Notes: generated by a model not told the origin, from the sequence alone. A stretch of 64,000 nt of DNA from UBA1479 sp038109305 (GCA_038109305.1 JAYNIR010000003.1:142763-206762); one strand, 5' to 3'. Positions 7,747 through 17,383 are shown, numbered from the stretch's first letter. Numbers and translations are program-made.

Positions 7747-8136
7747 TTCTATAAGCGTGCCATTGAAGTCCTTGGGGTGAAGGAATAGCACCGGTTTGCC
7801 GTGGGCGCCGATTTTCGGATCGCCGTCGCCCAAGACCCGGGCGCCGTCGCCCTTCAGCTTGTCGCGGGCGGCGATGATGTCATCGACCTCGTAACACACA
7901 TGGTGGATTCCGCCGGCCGGATTTTTGTCGAGAAAACCCTGGATCGGCGATTTGTCGCCCAGGGGATGCAGCAGCTCGATCTTGGTGTTGGGCAGTTCGA
8001 CGAACACCACGATCACGCCGTGGTCGGGTTCGTCCTGCGGCGGCGATACCTTGGCCCCGAGCGTCCCGGCGTAGCTTTGCGTCGCGACCTCCAGGTCGGG
8101 AACGGCGATGGCGACGTGGTTCAATCTTCCGATCAT
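7732..8136 (-). CDS. mce: Methylmalonyl-CoA epimerase
   Basis: Interconverts (2R)- and (2S)-methylmalonyl-CoA in propionyl-CoA metabolism. The 134-aa product is two VOC-fold repeats with the expected metal ligands: His in GRLNHVAIAVPD, His in GGIHHVCYEVDD and the C-terminal Glu in NGTLIELEQ. LGDKSPIQGFLDKNPAGGIHH is a family landmark. Mutase and carboxylase genes are not in the window. It follows rnj by about 40 bases on the same strand. The 3' end is partly duplicated in tandem. Confidence 0.95.
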   Translation of the reverse strand: MIGRLNHVAIAVPDLEVATQSYAGTLGAKVSPPQDEPDHGVIVVFVELPNTKIELLHPLGDKSPIQGFLDKNPAGGIHHVCYEVDDIIAARDKLKGDGARVLGDGDPKIGAHGKPVLFLHPKDFNGTLIELEQA

Positions 8137-8176
8137 CTAAACGGGCTCCTTAAAACTTCCCCTTTGGCCGTGCCTA

Positions 8177-9925
8177 TCAGATACGCACCAAATGGACCGT
8201 TGTCACGGGTTTCATATCAAGATGCCGGCGAAAGGTTCGCCGCACGGCAAGGCGCACGGCCTCACGCACTTCGTCGTCATCGGCGAACTTGCGGGGCGGC
8301 AGCGCCTTCACCGCGTTGGCGGCGGCGTCGCGGGCTTCGTCGACCACCGGGTCGCGGGCTTCGTTTTCGGACACCCCCAGGGTCGTGATCTGCGGGTCAT
8401 CGATCAGGCCGCCACCGTCGACGGCAATGGTGACCGTCACCACCCCGTGCCAGACGCTTTGGATACGCTCGCGGATCAGTTCGCCGTCGATCGGCACCAG
8501 CCGGCCGCCGACCAGCGCCAAGCGCCCCGTCGGCACGTGATCGATGATTTCCGCCCGGCCGGGGGCGAGCCGCGCCATCTGGCCGTTGGGCGTCAGGATC
8601 GCCTGTTCGACCTGGCATTCCTTGGCAAGCCGCGCGTGTTCGTCCATGTGCCTAAGTTCGCCATGGACCGGCACGGCAATCTTGGGCCGGACAAGCTGAT
8701 ACATATGCGCCAGTTCGTCCCGGTTTGGATGCCCCGAAACATGGACCAGGGCGTCACTGGACGTCACCACCCGCACGCCCCGTGACACTAGATCGTTCTG
8801 CACCCGGGCGATGGCCGTTTCGTTGCCGGGAATTTCCCGGGACGAAAAAATCACGGTGTCGCCGGGGCCGAGGTCGAGCCTGGGATGATCGCCCTGGGCG
8901 ATCCGGGCCAGCGCCGCGCGGGGTTCGCCCTGCGATCCGGTGCAGATGATCAGCGCCTTGTCATCCGGCAGGGTGTTGACCTCTTCTTCCCGCAAAAACG
9001 GCGGCGTCGACGCCAGGTAGCCGCTTTCCCGGGCGGCTTTTTCGATCCGCCAGAGCGAACGGCCGGTGAGCGCCACCTGGCGGCCGGTTTCCGCCGCCGC
9101 GCGGGCAATGGTTTCAAGCCGAGCCACGTTGGTCGCGAAGCAGGCGACGGCGACCCGGCCGTGGCATTTGGCGATGGCCTCGGTCAGGCCATCCAGCAAG
9201 TCGCCTTCGGACCCCGACGTGCCCGGCTGAAACACGTTCGTTGAATCGCAAACCAGCGCAAGCACGCCGTCGTCGCCCAATTGGCGGAGCGCTCTCTGGT
9301 CCGCCACGTCGCCGATCACTGGGTCGGGATCGAACTTCCAGTCACCGGTGTGCAGCACCGCGCCTAAGGGCGTGCGGATGACGACGGCGTTGGGCTCCGG
9401 GATCGAATGGGTCAGTGTAACCAGTTCCAGTTCGAACGGGCCGATTTTGAACGCGCCCTCGAGCGGGATGACATTGACCTCGACCTCGTCCTGCCAGCCC
9501 GGTTCCTCTAGCTTGCGGCGAAGAATATTCGCGGTGAACGGCGTGGCGTAGACCGGGCATTCGAACCGGTCCCACAGATACTGTACCGCGCCCAGGTGGT
9601 CTTCGTGGGCGTGGGTCAGGATTATCCCGTCCAACTGGTCGCGCCGTTCTTCGATGAACGTCGGGTCGGCCATGACGACGTCGACGCCCGGCGGCCAGCC
9701 GTCGCCGAACGACACGCCCAGATCGACCATGATCCAGCGTTCATTGCCCGGCGGGCCGTAGCCGTAGAGGTTGAGGTTCATGCCGATTTCACCGGCGCCG
9801 CCGAGCGGCAGGAACACGAGTTCCTCCTGGCCTTTGGGTTGTTTGGCCTTGCCCTTTTTCGGCTTCGTTAATTTGGCCGTTTTGCCCTTCGCCTTCGCGG
9901 CGGTTTTCGGTTTTGCCGGGCTCAT
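8177..9925 (-). CDS. rnj: Ribonuclease J
   Basis: A metallo-beta-lactamase/beta-CASP exo- and endoribonuclease for RNA processing and decay. The 582-aa product shows LVFLPLGGAGEIGMNLNLYGYG, the zinc motif HAHEDHLGAVQYL, LTHSIPEPNAV, HTGDWKFDP, the beta-CASP segment (CTGSQGEPRAALARIAQGDHP) and VHVSGHPNRDEL. The first 35 or so residues are an unusual Lys/Ala/Pro-rich extension (MSPAKPKTAAKAKGK onward), probably disordered and nucleic-acid binding. The start at 9925 is chosen because its ATG overlaps the coaX stop as ATGA; the longer frame would run into coaX. Confidence 0.95.
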   Translation of the reverse strand: MSPAKPKTAAKAKGKTAKLTKPKKGKAKQPKGQEELVFLPLGGAGEIGMNLNLYGYGPPGNERWIMVDLGVSFGDGWPPGVDVVMADPTFIEERRDQLDGIILTHAHEDHLGAVQYLWDRFECPVYATPFTANILRRKLEEPGWQDEVEVNVIPLEGAFKIGPFELELVTLTHSIPEPNAVVIRTPLGAVLHTGDWKFDPDPVIGDVADQRALRQLGDDGVLALVCDSTNVFQPGTSGSEGDLLDGLTEAIAKCHGRVAVACFATNVARLETIARAAAETGRQVALTGRSLWRIEKAARESGYLASTPPFLREEEVNTLPDDKALIICTGSQGEPRAALARIAQGDHPRLDLGPGDTVIFSSREIPGNETAIARVQNDLVSRGVRVVTSSDALVHVSGHPNRDELAHMYQLVRPKIAVPVHGELRHMDEHARLAKECQVEQAILTPNGQMARLAPGRAEIIDHVPTGRLALVGGRLVPIDGELIRERIQSVWHGVVTVTIAVDGGGLIDDPQITTLGVSENEARDPVVDEARDAAANAVKALPPRKFADDDEVREAVRLAVRRTFRRHLDMKPVTTVHLVRI

Positions 9926-10698
9926 GGACCGACATGCCTTTTGTGGATCAGGTATAGCCCATCGAGCGTCAACGTGCCGTCGACGGCGGAAATGCAGTCG
10001 CACGCCCCTTCGAACAGCGGCGCCAGGCCGCCCGTGGCGATGACGCGAAGGTCCTTCCCGGCCTCGGCCCGCATGCGTTGGACGATGCCTTCGATCAGCC
10101 CGACATAACCCCAGTAGATGCCGGACCGCATTGCGCCCAGCGTATCGGTGCCGATGACTTTTTCCGGTTTGGCGATCTCGATCAGCGGCAGTTTGGCCGC
10201 CGCTTCGTAAAGCGCCTTCAAGGACAGGTTGATGCCCGGGGAAATCACACCGCCTTCGTAGGCGCCGTCAGATCCGACCATGTCGAAGGTCGTCGCCGTG
10301 CCGAAATCCACCACGATCAGCGGGCCGCCATACTTTTCATGTGCGGCGACGGTGTTGACCAGCCTGTCAGCGCCGACCTGATCGGGCCAGGCGACCCGGA
10401 CGGGAATGCCGAGATCAATCCCCGGCGCATCGACCACCAGTGCGTCGACGCCGAAGCCCGCGCGGCACATGTCGGTCAGCGGGCCGAGCGCTTCGGGTAC
10501 CACGGTCGCCAGCGCCGCCGCGGTGACCGCATCAGGTTTATGCCCGGCGTCGGCCAGTTTCGCGGCAAGCCATTCAGTCAGGCTTGCGCCGGTCCACGGG
10601 TCCTTGGACGGCGCCCGCCAGGATCCGCGTATAACTCCCGCGCCATCGATCAGAGCGAAGACGATGTTGGTGTTACCGCAGTCGACGGCGAGCAGCAT
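9922..10698 (-). CDS. coaX: Type III pantothenate kinase
   Basis: Phosphorylates pantothenate in the first step of coenzyme A synthesis. The 258-aa ASKHA-fold protein begins MLLAVDCGNTNIVFALIDG (phosphate-1 loop, catalytic Asp region). It contains GADRLVNTVAAHEKY, VVDFGTATTFDMV, a GGVISPGINLSLKAL substrate loop and VIATGGLAPLF. It sits six bases after birA and overlaps rnj by four bases. The birA-coaX-rnj order downstream of nuoN is common in alphaproteobacteria. Confidence 0.96.
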   Translation of the reverse strand: MLLAVDCGNTNIVFALIDGAGVIRGSWRAPSKDPWTGASLTEWLAAKLADAGHKPDAVTAAALATVVPEALGPLTDMCRAGFGVDALVVDAPGIDLGIPVRVAWPDQVGADRLVNTVAAHEKYGGPLIVVDFGTATTFDMVGSDGAYEGGVISPGINLSLKALYEAAAKLPLIEIAKPEKVIGTDTLGAMRSGIYWGYVGLIEGIVQRMRAEAGKDLRVIATGGLAPLFEGACDCISAVDGTLTLDGLYLIHKRHVGP

Positions 10699-10704
10699 GG
10701 GCGA

Positions 10705-11484
10705 TCAGTCCCCGCCCCCGGCCGGGAAATACACGTTCCCGGCGGCGACGGTGCGCAGGCCGTCGTCGGTTTCAAGCAGCAGCGCGCCGCTGTCGTCCAG
10801 GCCCTTGAACACGCCGGTCATGGTTCGGTCGGCCAACCGGACCTCGATTTTTTTGTCCACCTGATCGCAGCGCCAAAGCCAGTTTTTACGGATGCGTTCG
10901 AACCCTTCGTCGACCCACAGCCGGGTCCAGGCGAGAAAATGTTTGGCGAAACTGTCGAGAAATTCGTGGGCCAGCACGCGGGCGCCTTCTTCCGACAGGC
11001 AGGTCGCCGGGAATTCGGTTTCGCCGTCATCCGGATAGCTGATCAGATTGACGCCGACGCCGGCGATGACGAAATCAGGCGGCGTTTTGCCGTCGGCGCC
11101 GCCTTCGGCCTCAAGCAGGATGCCCGCTGTCTTGCGCCCGGAAATCAGCACGTCATTGGGCCACTTGGTGGACACATTGATCCCCGGGGGCCCAAGTGTC
11201 CCGATGGCATCGAACACGGACAAGGCGGCAATGAAGCTGAACTGTGCGGCCTCGGCCAACGGCACCTCGGGCCGAAGCACCAGGGAGCAGAAGAAATTAC
11301 CCTTCCTGCTTTGCCATTCCCGGCCGCGGCGGCCGCGCCCGGCGGTCTGTTCCATGGCCCAGACGATGGTGCCCTCGGGCGTTTCCTTCGGCCCTTTTTC
11401 GGCCAGCCGGCGCGCCTCGGCATTCGTGCTGTCGACCGTATCCAGCGCGATCAGGTGGAATAAGGAGGGAAGCCTGGGTTCCAA
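10705..11484 (-). CDS. birA: Biotin--[acetyl-CoA-carboxylase] ligase
   Basis: Activates biotin with ATP and attaches it to the carboxyl-carrier protein. The 259-aa product is the short, non-regulatory type without the N-terminal helix-turn-helix of E. coli BirA. Landmarks are DTVDSTNAEARRLAE, the biotinyl-AMP loop GRGRRGREWQSRKGNFFCSLVL, KWPNDVLISGRKTAGILLE with the catalytic Lys, and GVGVNL. A C-terminal SH3-like domain follows (TGVFKGLDDSGALLLETDDG). Its ATG lies two bases after the nuoN stop. Confidence 0.95.
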   Translation of the reverse strand: MEPRLPSLFHLIALDTVDSTNAEARRLAEKGPKETPEGTIVWAMEQTAGRGRRGREWQSRKGNFFCSLVLRPEVPLAEAAQFSFIAALSVFDAIGTLGPPGINVSTKWPNDVLISGRKTAGILLEAEGGADGKTPPDFVIAGVGVNLISYPDDGETEFPATCLSEEGARVLAHEFLDSFAKHFLAWTRLWVDEGFERIRKNWLWRCDQVDKKIEVRLADRTMTGVFKGLDDSGALLLETDDGLRTVAAGNVYFPAGGGD

Positions 11485-11486
11485 GG

Positions 11487-12956
11487 TTATCGCAGGAATA
11501 GCGTCGACGCCGCCTGGGCCGCGGGGTCCAGAATGATGTTGGGCTGCACGAAATAGAAGCTGATGATGATCGCCATGGCCAGGATGACCCAGCGGAGTTC
11601 GCGGCTGACGTGCGTATCGAGCGGCGCTTCGGAGTCTTCGAAATACATCACCCGGACGATGCGAAGATAGTAGAACGCGCCGATGACGCTGGTCAGCACG
11701 CCGATGACGGCGACGACCACTAGCCCCGATTCAATGGCTGCCCAGAAGATATAAAGCTTGGCGAAAAACCCGGCCAAGGGCGGCACGCCGGCCATGGAGA
11801 ACATGAAGATCAACAGCGCCAGCGCGATCATCGGGTGCGATTTGGAAAGCCCCGACAGGTCGGAGATTTTCTCGACCATGCGGTCGTCGCGCTTCATGCA
11901 AAGGATGCAGGCAAAGGCGCCCACGTTCATGAACAGATAGATCGCGAGGTAGACCAGAATGCCGCGCACGCCAGTTTCGTTGGCGACGCAGAGCCCGATC
12001 AGCGCATACCCTACATGACCGATGGACGAATAGGCCATCAGGCGTTTGATGTTGGTCTGCGCCACGGCGGCGACGGCGCCCAGGATCATTGAGGCGACGG
12101 AAATAAAGATCAGTACCTGGCGCCAGCTTTCAACGGCATTGCCGAAGGGTTCCACCATCACCCGGACGAACAGGCACAGCGCCGCGATCTTGGGGGCGAC
12201 GGCGAAAAAGGCCGTGACCGGCGTGGGCGCACCTTCGTAGACGTCCGGCGTCCACATATGGAACGGCACGGCCGATACCTTAAACGCAAGCCCGGCGGCG
12301 ACGAAGACGATGCCGACGATCAGCCCGACAGATTTGTTGCCGCCCTTGATGGCGGCGGCCAGGATTTCGAAATTGGTCGACCCGGTGAAGCCGTAGACCA
12401 TCGACGCGCCGTACAACAGCATGCCCGATGCCAGCGCGCCGAGGACGAAGTATTTAAGGCCGGCTTCAGTCGAACGCGTGTCGTCCCGCTGGAACGAGGC
12501 AATGACGTAAAGCGACAGCGACTGCATCTCGAGCCCCATGTAGAGCGAGATCAGGTCGTTGGCCGACACCATCATCATCATGCCGAGCGTCGCGAAGACG
12601 ATCAGGATCGAAAATTCGAACCGCGCCACGCCCACGCGTTCCATATAGGCGCTGGACATCACGATCGCAGAGGCGCACGCGATGAGGATCAGTACCTTGG
12701 CGTAGATCGCGAATCCGTCGACCACGAACATGTTGTTGAACGCCATCATACGCCCGCCGGTGACCATGACGACCAGCAGACCCGTCAGCGCCAAAACCAG
12801 GATCGACAGTCCCGAAATCAGGCGGAAGGATTTGACGTCGTGATCGGCCAGCGCGCCCTTTTGGAACACGCCCAGCATCAACAGCGCCATGATCATGCAG
12901 GCGACGAAGATTTCCGGCAGGACCGGGACCAGGTTGGGGATTTGCGCAAGCGCCAT
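11487..12956 (-). CDS. nuoN: NADH-quinone oxidoreductase subunit N
   Basis: An antiporter-like membrane subunit of complex I with about 14 hydrophobic helices in 489 aa. The Proton_antipo_M domain is recognisable by LISLYMGLEMQSLSLYV, KYFVLGALASGMLLYG, AFKVSAVPFHMWTPDVYEGAPTPVTAFF (the key Lys and broken-helix region) and KRLMAYSSIGHVGYALIG. It is the last nuo gene here, 18 bases after nuoM, and is followed almost directly by birA. Confidence 0.96.
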   Translation of the reverse strand: MALAQIPNLVPVLPEIFVACMIMALLMLGVFQKGALADHDVKSFRLISGLSILVLALTGLLVVMVTGGRMMAFNNMFVVDGFAIYAKVLILIACASAIVMSSAYMERVGVARFEFSILIVFATLGMMMMVSANDLISLYMGLEMQSLSLYVIASFQRDDTRSTEAGLKYFVLGALASGMLLYGASMVYGFTGSTNFEILAAAIKGGNKSVGLIVGIVFVAAGLAFKVSAVPFHMWTPDVYEGAPTPVTAFFAVAPKIAALCLFVRVMVEPFGNAVESWRQVLIFISVASMILGAVAAVAQTNIKRLMAYSSIGHVGYALIGLCVANETGVRGILVYLAIYLFMNVGAFACILCMKRDDRMVEKISDLSGLSKSHPMIALALLIFMFSMAGVPPLAGFFAKLYIFWAAIESGLVVVAVIGVLTSVIGAFYYLRIVRVMYFEDSEAPLDTHVSRELRWVILAMAIIISFYFVQPNIILDPAAQAASTLFLR

Positions 12957-12974
12957 GGTGTTTCCTCCCCTTCC

Positions 12975-14477
12975 CTATCGCCCGACGACGGCGATGTGGC
13001 CGGCCGCCGCAAGCGACGTTTCGACCTGTTTCAACAAAGCCTCGACCGAGACATGCATGACGTCCAGGAACGATGACGGATAAATCCCCATCCACAGCGT
13101 GATGATGACAAGCGGCGCGAACACGGCCATTTCGCGCTTGTCCATATCCAGGATCTTTTTCAGGTGATCCTTGGTCAGCTTGCCAAAGACGATCCGGCGG
13201 TAGAGGTAAAGCATGTAGACCGCGCCCAGGATCACCCCCGTGGCGGCCAGCGCCGCGACCCAGGAGTTGGCCCGGAAGGCGCCCAGCAGGACCAGGAATT
13301 CACCGACGAACCCGCCGGTCCCCGGCAGGCCCACGGACGCCAGCATGAACAGCATGAAGGTGATTCCGTAGACCGGCATGCGCTGCACCAGGCCGCCGTA
13401 GTGGCTGATTTCGCGCGAATGTTCGCGGTCGTAGACGACGCCGACGATAAGGAACAAGGCCGCCGACACCACGCCGTGGGACAGCATCTGATAGATCGAG
13501 CCTTCGATCCCCTGCACCGTCATCGTGAAGGCGCCGATGGTGACGAACCCCATGTGGGCGACCGACGAATAGGCGATCAGCTTTTTCATGTCTTCCTGGG
13601 CGAGCGCGACCAGCGACGTATAGATCACCGCGATGATGGAAAGCGTGTAAATCAGCGGCGTGAAGGCAAGGCTCGCTTCCGGGAACATGGGCAGCGAAAA
13701 GCGGAGGAAGCCGTAGCCGCCGAATTTTAACAGCACGCCGGCCAGGATGACGGAGCCCGCCGTCGGCGCCTCCACATGCGCGTCGGGCAGCCACGTGTGT
13801 ACCGGCCACATCGGCACCTTGATCGCGAAGGACGCGAAGAACGCGAGCCACAGCCAGGGTTCCAGCTTGGCCGGGAAGTCATGCACCAGAAGCTTGGTGA
13901 TGTCCGTCGTGCCGGCGTCGAAATACATCGCCATCATGGCGAGCAGCATCAGCACCGAGCCCAGCAAGGTGTAGAGGAACATCTTGAACGTCGCGTAGAT
14001 GCGCCTGGGTCCGCCCCACACCCCGATGATGATGAACATGGGGATCAGGACGGCTTCGAAGAAGATGTAGAACAGGAACAGATCAAGCGCCGCGAACATG
14101 CCGACCATGAAGGTTTCCAGGATCAGGAAGGCGATCATGTATTCCTTCACCCGGACCTTGATGGCGGTCCAGCTCGACAGCACGCAGATCGGCGTCAGCA
14201 GCGTGGTCAGCAGCACAAACAGCATGGAAATGCCGTCGACCCCGACCCGATAGGCGATGCCTGCCATGGGCATCCATTCGGCTTCTTCGACGAACTGCAT
14301 GGCCGCCGTCGACCGGTCGAAGTTGAACCAGATCAGCAGCGAAACGAGAAAGTTGCCGGTCGACACCCAAAGCGCCACACGGCGCGCGTTTTCCTGATTG
14401 TCCGCCGGGACAAAGGCGATCAGCCCCACGCCGACAAGCGGCAGGAAGATGACGAGGGAAAGAATGGGCCAATCCAT
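12975..14477 (-). CDS. nuoM: NADH-quinone oxidoreductase subunit M
   Basis: An antiporter-like proton-pumping subunit of 500 aa. Family signatures are YIFFEAVLIPMFIIIGVWGG (essential Glu), FAIKVPMWPVHTWLPDAHVEAPTAGSVILAG (Lys and broken helix), KKLIAYSSVAHMGFVTIG and YGGLVQRMPVYG. It follows nuoL after four bases and precedes nuoN. The plus-strand open frame antisense to it is a codon-bias shadow. Confidence 0.97.
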   Translation of the reverse strand: MDWPILSLVIFLPLVGVGLIAFVPADNQENARRVALWVSTGNFLVSLLIWFNFDRSTAAMQFVEEAEWMPMAGIAYRVGVDGISMLFVLLTTLLTPICVLSSWTAIKVRVKEYMIAFLILETFMVGMFAALDLFLFYIFFEAVLIPMFIIIGVWGGPRRIYATFKMFLYTLLGSVLMLLAMMAMYFDAGTTDITKLLVHDFPAKLEPWLWLAFFASFAIKVPMWPVHTWLPDAHVEAPTAGSVILAGVLLKFGGYGFLRFSLPMFPEASLAFTPLIYTLSIIAVIYTSLVALAQEDMKKLIAYSSVAHMGFVTIGAFTMTVQGIEGSIYQMLSHGVVSAALFLIVGVVYDREHSREISHYGGLVQRMPVYGITFMLFMLASVGLPGTGGFVGEFLVLLGAFRANSWVAALAATGVILGAVYMLYLYRRIVFGKLTKDHLKKILDMDKREMAVFAPLVIITLWMGIYPSSFLDVMHVSVEALLKQVETSLAAAGHIAVVGR

Positions 14478-14481
14478 GCGC

Positions 14482-16446
14482 CTAGCCCCCGGACCGCGTC
14501 AGCAGATACCACGTGACCAGGATCGCGACCCCGGTCAGCATGGCGAACGCGTAATGATAGAGATACCCGGTCTGCAGCACCGAGGCGCGGCGGGCGATAT
14601 GCTTCACCGCCGCCGAAATGCCGTCGGGGCCGAGCCCGTCGATCAGCGTGCCGTCGCCGGTTTTCCAGAAATTGCGGCCCAGGTAAAACGCCGGGCGGAC
14701 GAACAGCTTGTCGTACAGTTCGTCGAAGTACCACTTGTTCAAGAGGAACTGATAAACGCCCTGGAAGCGCGCCGCCAAAGCGCCCGGAATGTCCGGTTTG
14801 AACAAGTAAAGAATGTAGGCGAGGTTGATCCCCGAGACGCCCATGACCAGCGGCAGAAGCTTCACCCAGGTCGGCGAATGGTGCGCGTGTTCAAGCGCCT
14901 TGTGGTGCTCCAGCACGACGATCGAGTCACCCCAGAACTTGGCGACGCCGGAACCGACCATCAGATCGGCCGCCAAAACGCCGGCAAGGCAGGCGCCCGC
15001 CGCGAGGACAACCAGCGGCAGGACCATCACCATCGGGCTTTCATGGACGTGGGCCATGGTGGTTTCATCCGCCCGGGGCTTTCCGTGGAAGGTCATGATG
15101 ATCAGTCGCCAGGAATAGAACGCGGTCAGGAACGCCGCCGTGATGCCCATCCAGAAGGCATATTGCCCGACGCCCGAATGCGCGCCGTATGCGGCCTCGA
15201 GCACGATGTCCTTGGAATAGAACCCGGCGAAGGGCGGAATGCCCGCAAGCGCCAGCGATCCTATCCACATCAGGACGTAGGTGACCTTGATGTGCTTCCA
15301 AATGCCGCCCATCTTGCGCATGTCCTGTTCGTCCGACATGGCGTGGATGACCGAACCGGCGCCCAGGAACAACAGCGCCTTGAAAAACCCGTGGGTCATC
15401 AGGTGGAAAATGCCCGCCGAATACGCCGAAACGCCGCAGGCGAAAAACATGTAGCCCAGCTGCGAACAGGTGGAATAGGCGATCACCCGTTTGATGTCGT
15501 TCTGCACGCAGCCGATTGTGGCGGCGAAGATCGCGGTCGATGCGCCGACGATGGTCACCACGTTCAGCGCGACTTCGGAATATTCGAACATGGGCGACAG
15601 CCGCGCCACCATGAACACGCCCGCGGTCACCATCGTCGCCGCGTGGATCAGGGCGGAAACCGGCGTCGGACCCTCCATGGCGTCCGGCAGCCAGGTGTGC
15701 AGGCCCAGCTGCGCCGACTTACCCATGGCGCCGACAAACAGCAGCAGGCAGCAGACCGTCAGCGCGTGGTATTCGCCGCCGAAGACCTTCAACACCGCAT
15801 CCGTCTTGCCGGGCACGGCCTTGAAAATGGTGTCCAGGTTGACAGTGTCGAACAGCACGAAGGTCGCGAAAATACCGAGCGCAAAGCCGAAGTCGCCGAC
15901 CCGGTTGACGACGAACGCCTTGATCGCGGCGGCGTTGGCCGACGGCTTTTCGTACCAGAACCCGATCAGCAGATAGGACGCGAGGCCCACCCCTTCCCAG
16001 CCGAAGAACAGCTGCACCAGGTTGTCCGAGGTGATCAGCATCAGCATGAAGAAGGTGAACAGCGACAGGTAGCACATAAACCGGGGGATCGATTTGTCAT
16101 GGTGCATATAGCCGCAGGAATAGATGTGCACCATGGCCGACACGCCGGTGACGACGATCATCATCACGGCGGTCAGTTGGTCGACGCGGAGCGCCCAAGA
16201 CACTTCGAGCGCGCCGGAATCGATCCAGGTGAACAACTGCGTTGTCCGCGCGTTGCCGTGGAGCGCCACGTCGTTGAACAGGATGATGGCGCAGACCGCC
16301 GACAGTACGAGGCCGGCGCAGGTCGCCCATTGCGCCAGGGTGTCCATCTTGTGCTGCTTGTCGTGGTCTTTCTGCGGCAGGAACACGATAAGCCCGGCCA
16401 GCGCCGAGCCGATCAGGGGCAGGAAGACAGCGAGGATTTCGACCAT
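14482..16446 (-). CDS. nuoL: NADH-quinone oxidoreductase subunit L
   Basis: The distal antiporter-like subunit of complex I, 654 aa, with the long amphipathic lateral helix at its C-terminus. Landmarks are FFGWEGVGLASYLLIGFWY, KSAQLGLHTWLPDAMEGPTPVSALIHAATMV, KRVIAYSTCSQLGYMFFA and THGFFKALLFLGAGSVIHAM. Length and motifs are normal. It lies 10 bases after nuoK. Confidence 0.97.
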   Translation of the reverse strand: MVEILAVFLPLIGSALAGLIVFLPQKDHDKQHKMDTLAQWATCAGLVLSAVCAIILFNDVALHGNARTTQLFTWIDSGALEVSWALRVDQLTAVMMIVVTGVSAMVHIYSCGYMHHDKSIPRFMCYLSLFTFFMLMLITSDNLVQLFFGWEGVGLASYLLIGFWYEKPSANAAAIKAFVVNRVGDFGFALGIFATFVLFDTVNLDTIFKAVPGKTDAVLKVFGGEYHALTVCCLLLFVGAMGKSAQLGLHTWLPDAMEGPTPVSALIHAATMVTAGVFMVARLSPMFEYSEVALNVVTIVGASTAIFAATIGCVQNDIKRVIAYSTCSQLGYMFFACGVSAYSAGIFHLMTHGFFKALLFLGAGSVIHAMSDEQDMRKMGGIWKHIKVTYVLMWIGSLALAGIPPFAGFYSKDIVLEAAYGAHSGVGQYAFWMGITAAFLTAFYSWRLIIMTFHGKPRADETTMAHVHESPMVMVLPLVVLAAGACLAGVLAADLMVGSGVAKFWGDSIVVLEHHKALEHAHHSPTWVKLLPLVMGVSGINLAYILYLFKPDIPGALAARFQGVYQFLLNKWYFDELYDKLFVRPAFYLGRNFWKTGDGTLIDGLGPDGISAAVKHIARRASVLQTGYLYHYAFAMLTGVAILVTWYLLTRSGG

Positions 16447-16456
16447 GGCCTTCCCC

Positions 16457-16768
16457 CTACCCTTTCATCATGTTGACGTCTTCGACGTCGATGGAACCGC
16501 GGTTGCGGAAGAACACGACCAGAATGGCAAGGCCGATGGCGGCTTCGGCCGCCGCCACGGTCAGCACGAACAGCGCGAACAACTGGCCGACCAGATCGCC
16601 CAGCTGGGTCGAAAACGCGACAAGGTTGATGTTGACCGCAAGCAGCATCAATTCGACGGACATCAGAATGATGATCACGTTCTTGCGGTTCAGGAAAATG
16701 CCGAACACGCCCAGCGTGAACAGCATCGCCGCGACGGTCAGGTAATGGGAAAGGCCGATTTCCAACAT
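16457..16768 (-). CDS. nuoK: NADH-quinone oxidoreductase subunit K
   Basis: A 103-aa, three-helix membrane subunit that carries proton-channel glutamates. It shows MLEIGLSHYLTVAAMLFTLGVFGIF, IIILMSVELMLLAVNINLVAF with the conserved Glu, and VAAAEAAIGLAILVVFFRNRG with the second. The start lies three bases after the nuoJ stop. Confidence 0.97.
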   Translation of the reverse strand: MLEIGLSHYLTVAAMLFTLGVFGIFLNRKNVIIILMSVELMLLAVNINLVAFSTQLGDLVGQLFALFVLTVAAAEAAIGLAILVVFFRNRGSIDVEDVNMMKG

Positions 16769-16771
16769 CGA

Positions 16772-17383
16772 TCAGACCCCCTTGCCCACGTCGACTTTGA
16801 CGATTTCGATGGTGTCCTGGGGCCGCCGCGCGTTCTGATCGGCGATGCGCTGCTTGCGGACGCCGTCGCGCCGCCGGTGGGTCAGGACGATCGCGCCGAT
16901 CATGGCGACCAGCAGGATCATCCCCGCCGCCTGGAACAGATAGACATGGTGGGTATAGATCAGTTCGCCCAACGCATGGGTGTTGGTAATCCCCTGTGGC
17001 GCAGCCGCCGCCTTGGCCGCCGCGGCCTTTTCCGGCGCCAGTTGCCAGCCGCCCAAGACGACGATCAGTTCGGCCAGCAGGATCAGGCCGATGGTGCCTC
17101 CCAAAGGCAGGTACTGCAGAAAGCCCGAGCGCAGTTCGGTGAAGTTGATGTCGAGCATCATGACCACGAACATGAACAACACCGCCACCGCGCCGACGTA
17201 GACGACGACCAAAATCATCGCCAGGAATTCCGCCCCCATCAGGACAAACAGCCCGGCGGCATTGAAGAACGCCAAAATCAGGAACAGCACGGAATGCACC
17301 GGATTCTTGGAACTGATGACCAGAACCCCCGCCACCACGGCGATGAGGGCGAACATGTAGAAGGCGAGCGCTTCGATGATCAT
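16772..17383 (-). CDS. nuoJ: NADH-quinone oxidoreductase subunit J
   Basis: A five-helix membrane subunit of 203 aa, with the conserved third-helix region ILVVVYVGAVAVLFMFVVMML and an early ISSKNPVHSVLFLILAFFNAAGLF. The C-terminal tail (VLTHRRRDGVRKQRI onward) is longer and more charged than in E. coli, as is common in alphaproteobacteria. Its ATG overlaps the stop of a 20-codon open frame in the nuoI-nuoJ spacer (see findings). Confidence 0.96.
   Translation of the reverse strand: MIIEALAFYMFALIAVVAGVLVISSKNPVHSVLFLILAFFNAAGLFVLMGAEFLAMILVVVYVGAVAVLFMFVVMMLDINFTELRSGFLQYLPLGGTIGLILLAELIVVLGGWQLAPEKAAAAKAAAAPQGITNTHALGELIYTHHVYLFQAAGMILLVAMIGAIVLTHRRRDGVRKQRIADQNARRPQDTIEIVKVDVGKGV

Noticed and set aside
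7322..7780. 152-codon plus-strand frame over the DUF1467 gene and repeat region
   Set aside because: It starts in T-rich spacer and runs antisense through the conserved DUF1467 gene.
10078..11463. Plus-strand open frame of 461 codons antisense to coaX/birA
   Set aside because: The two minus-strand genes are certain and in tight operon spacing; the plus-strand product has no recognisable motif.
14398..16476. Plus-strand open frame of 692 codons antisense to nuoL
   Set aside because: It is a codon-bias shadow in GC-rich DNA: nuoL on the other strand is a clear, full-length family member, and the antisense translation is low in complexity (Arg/His/Gln/Asp-rich) with no domain.
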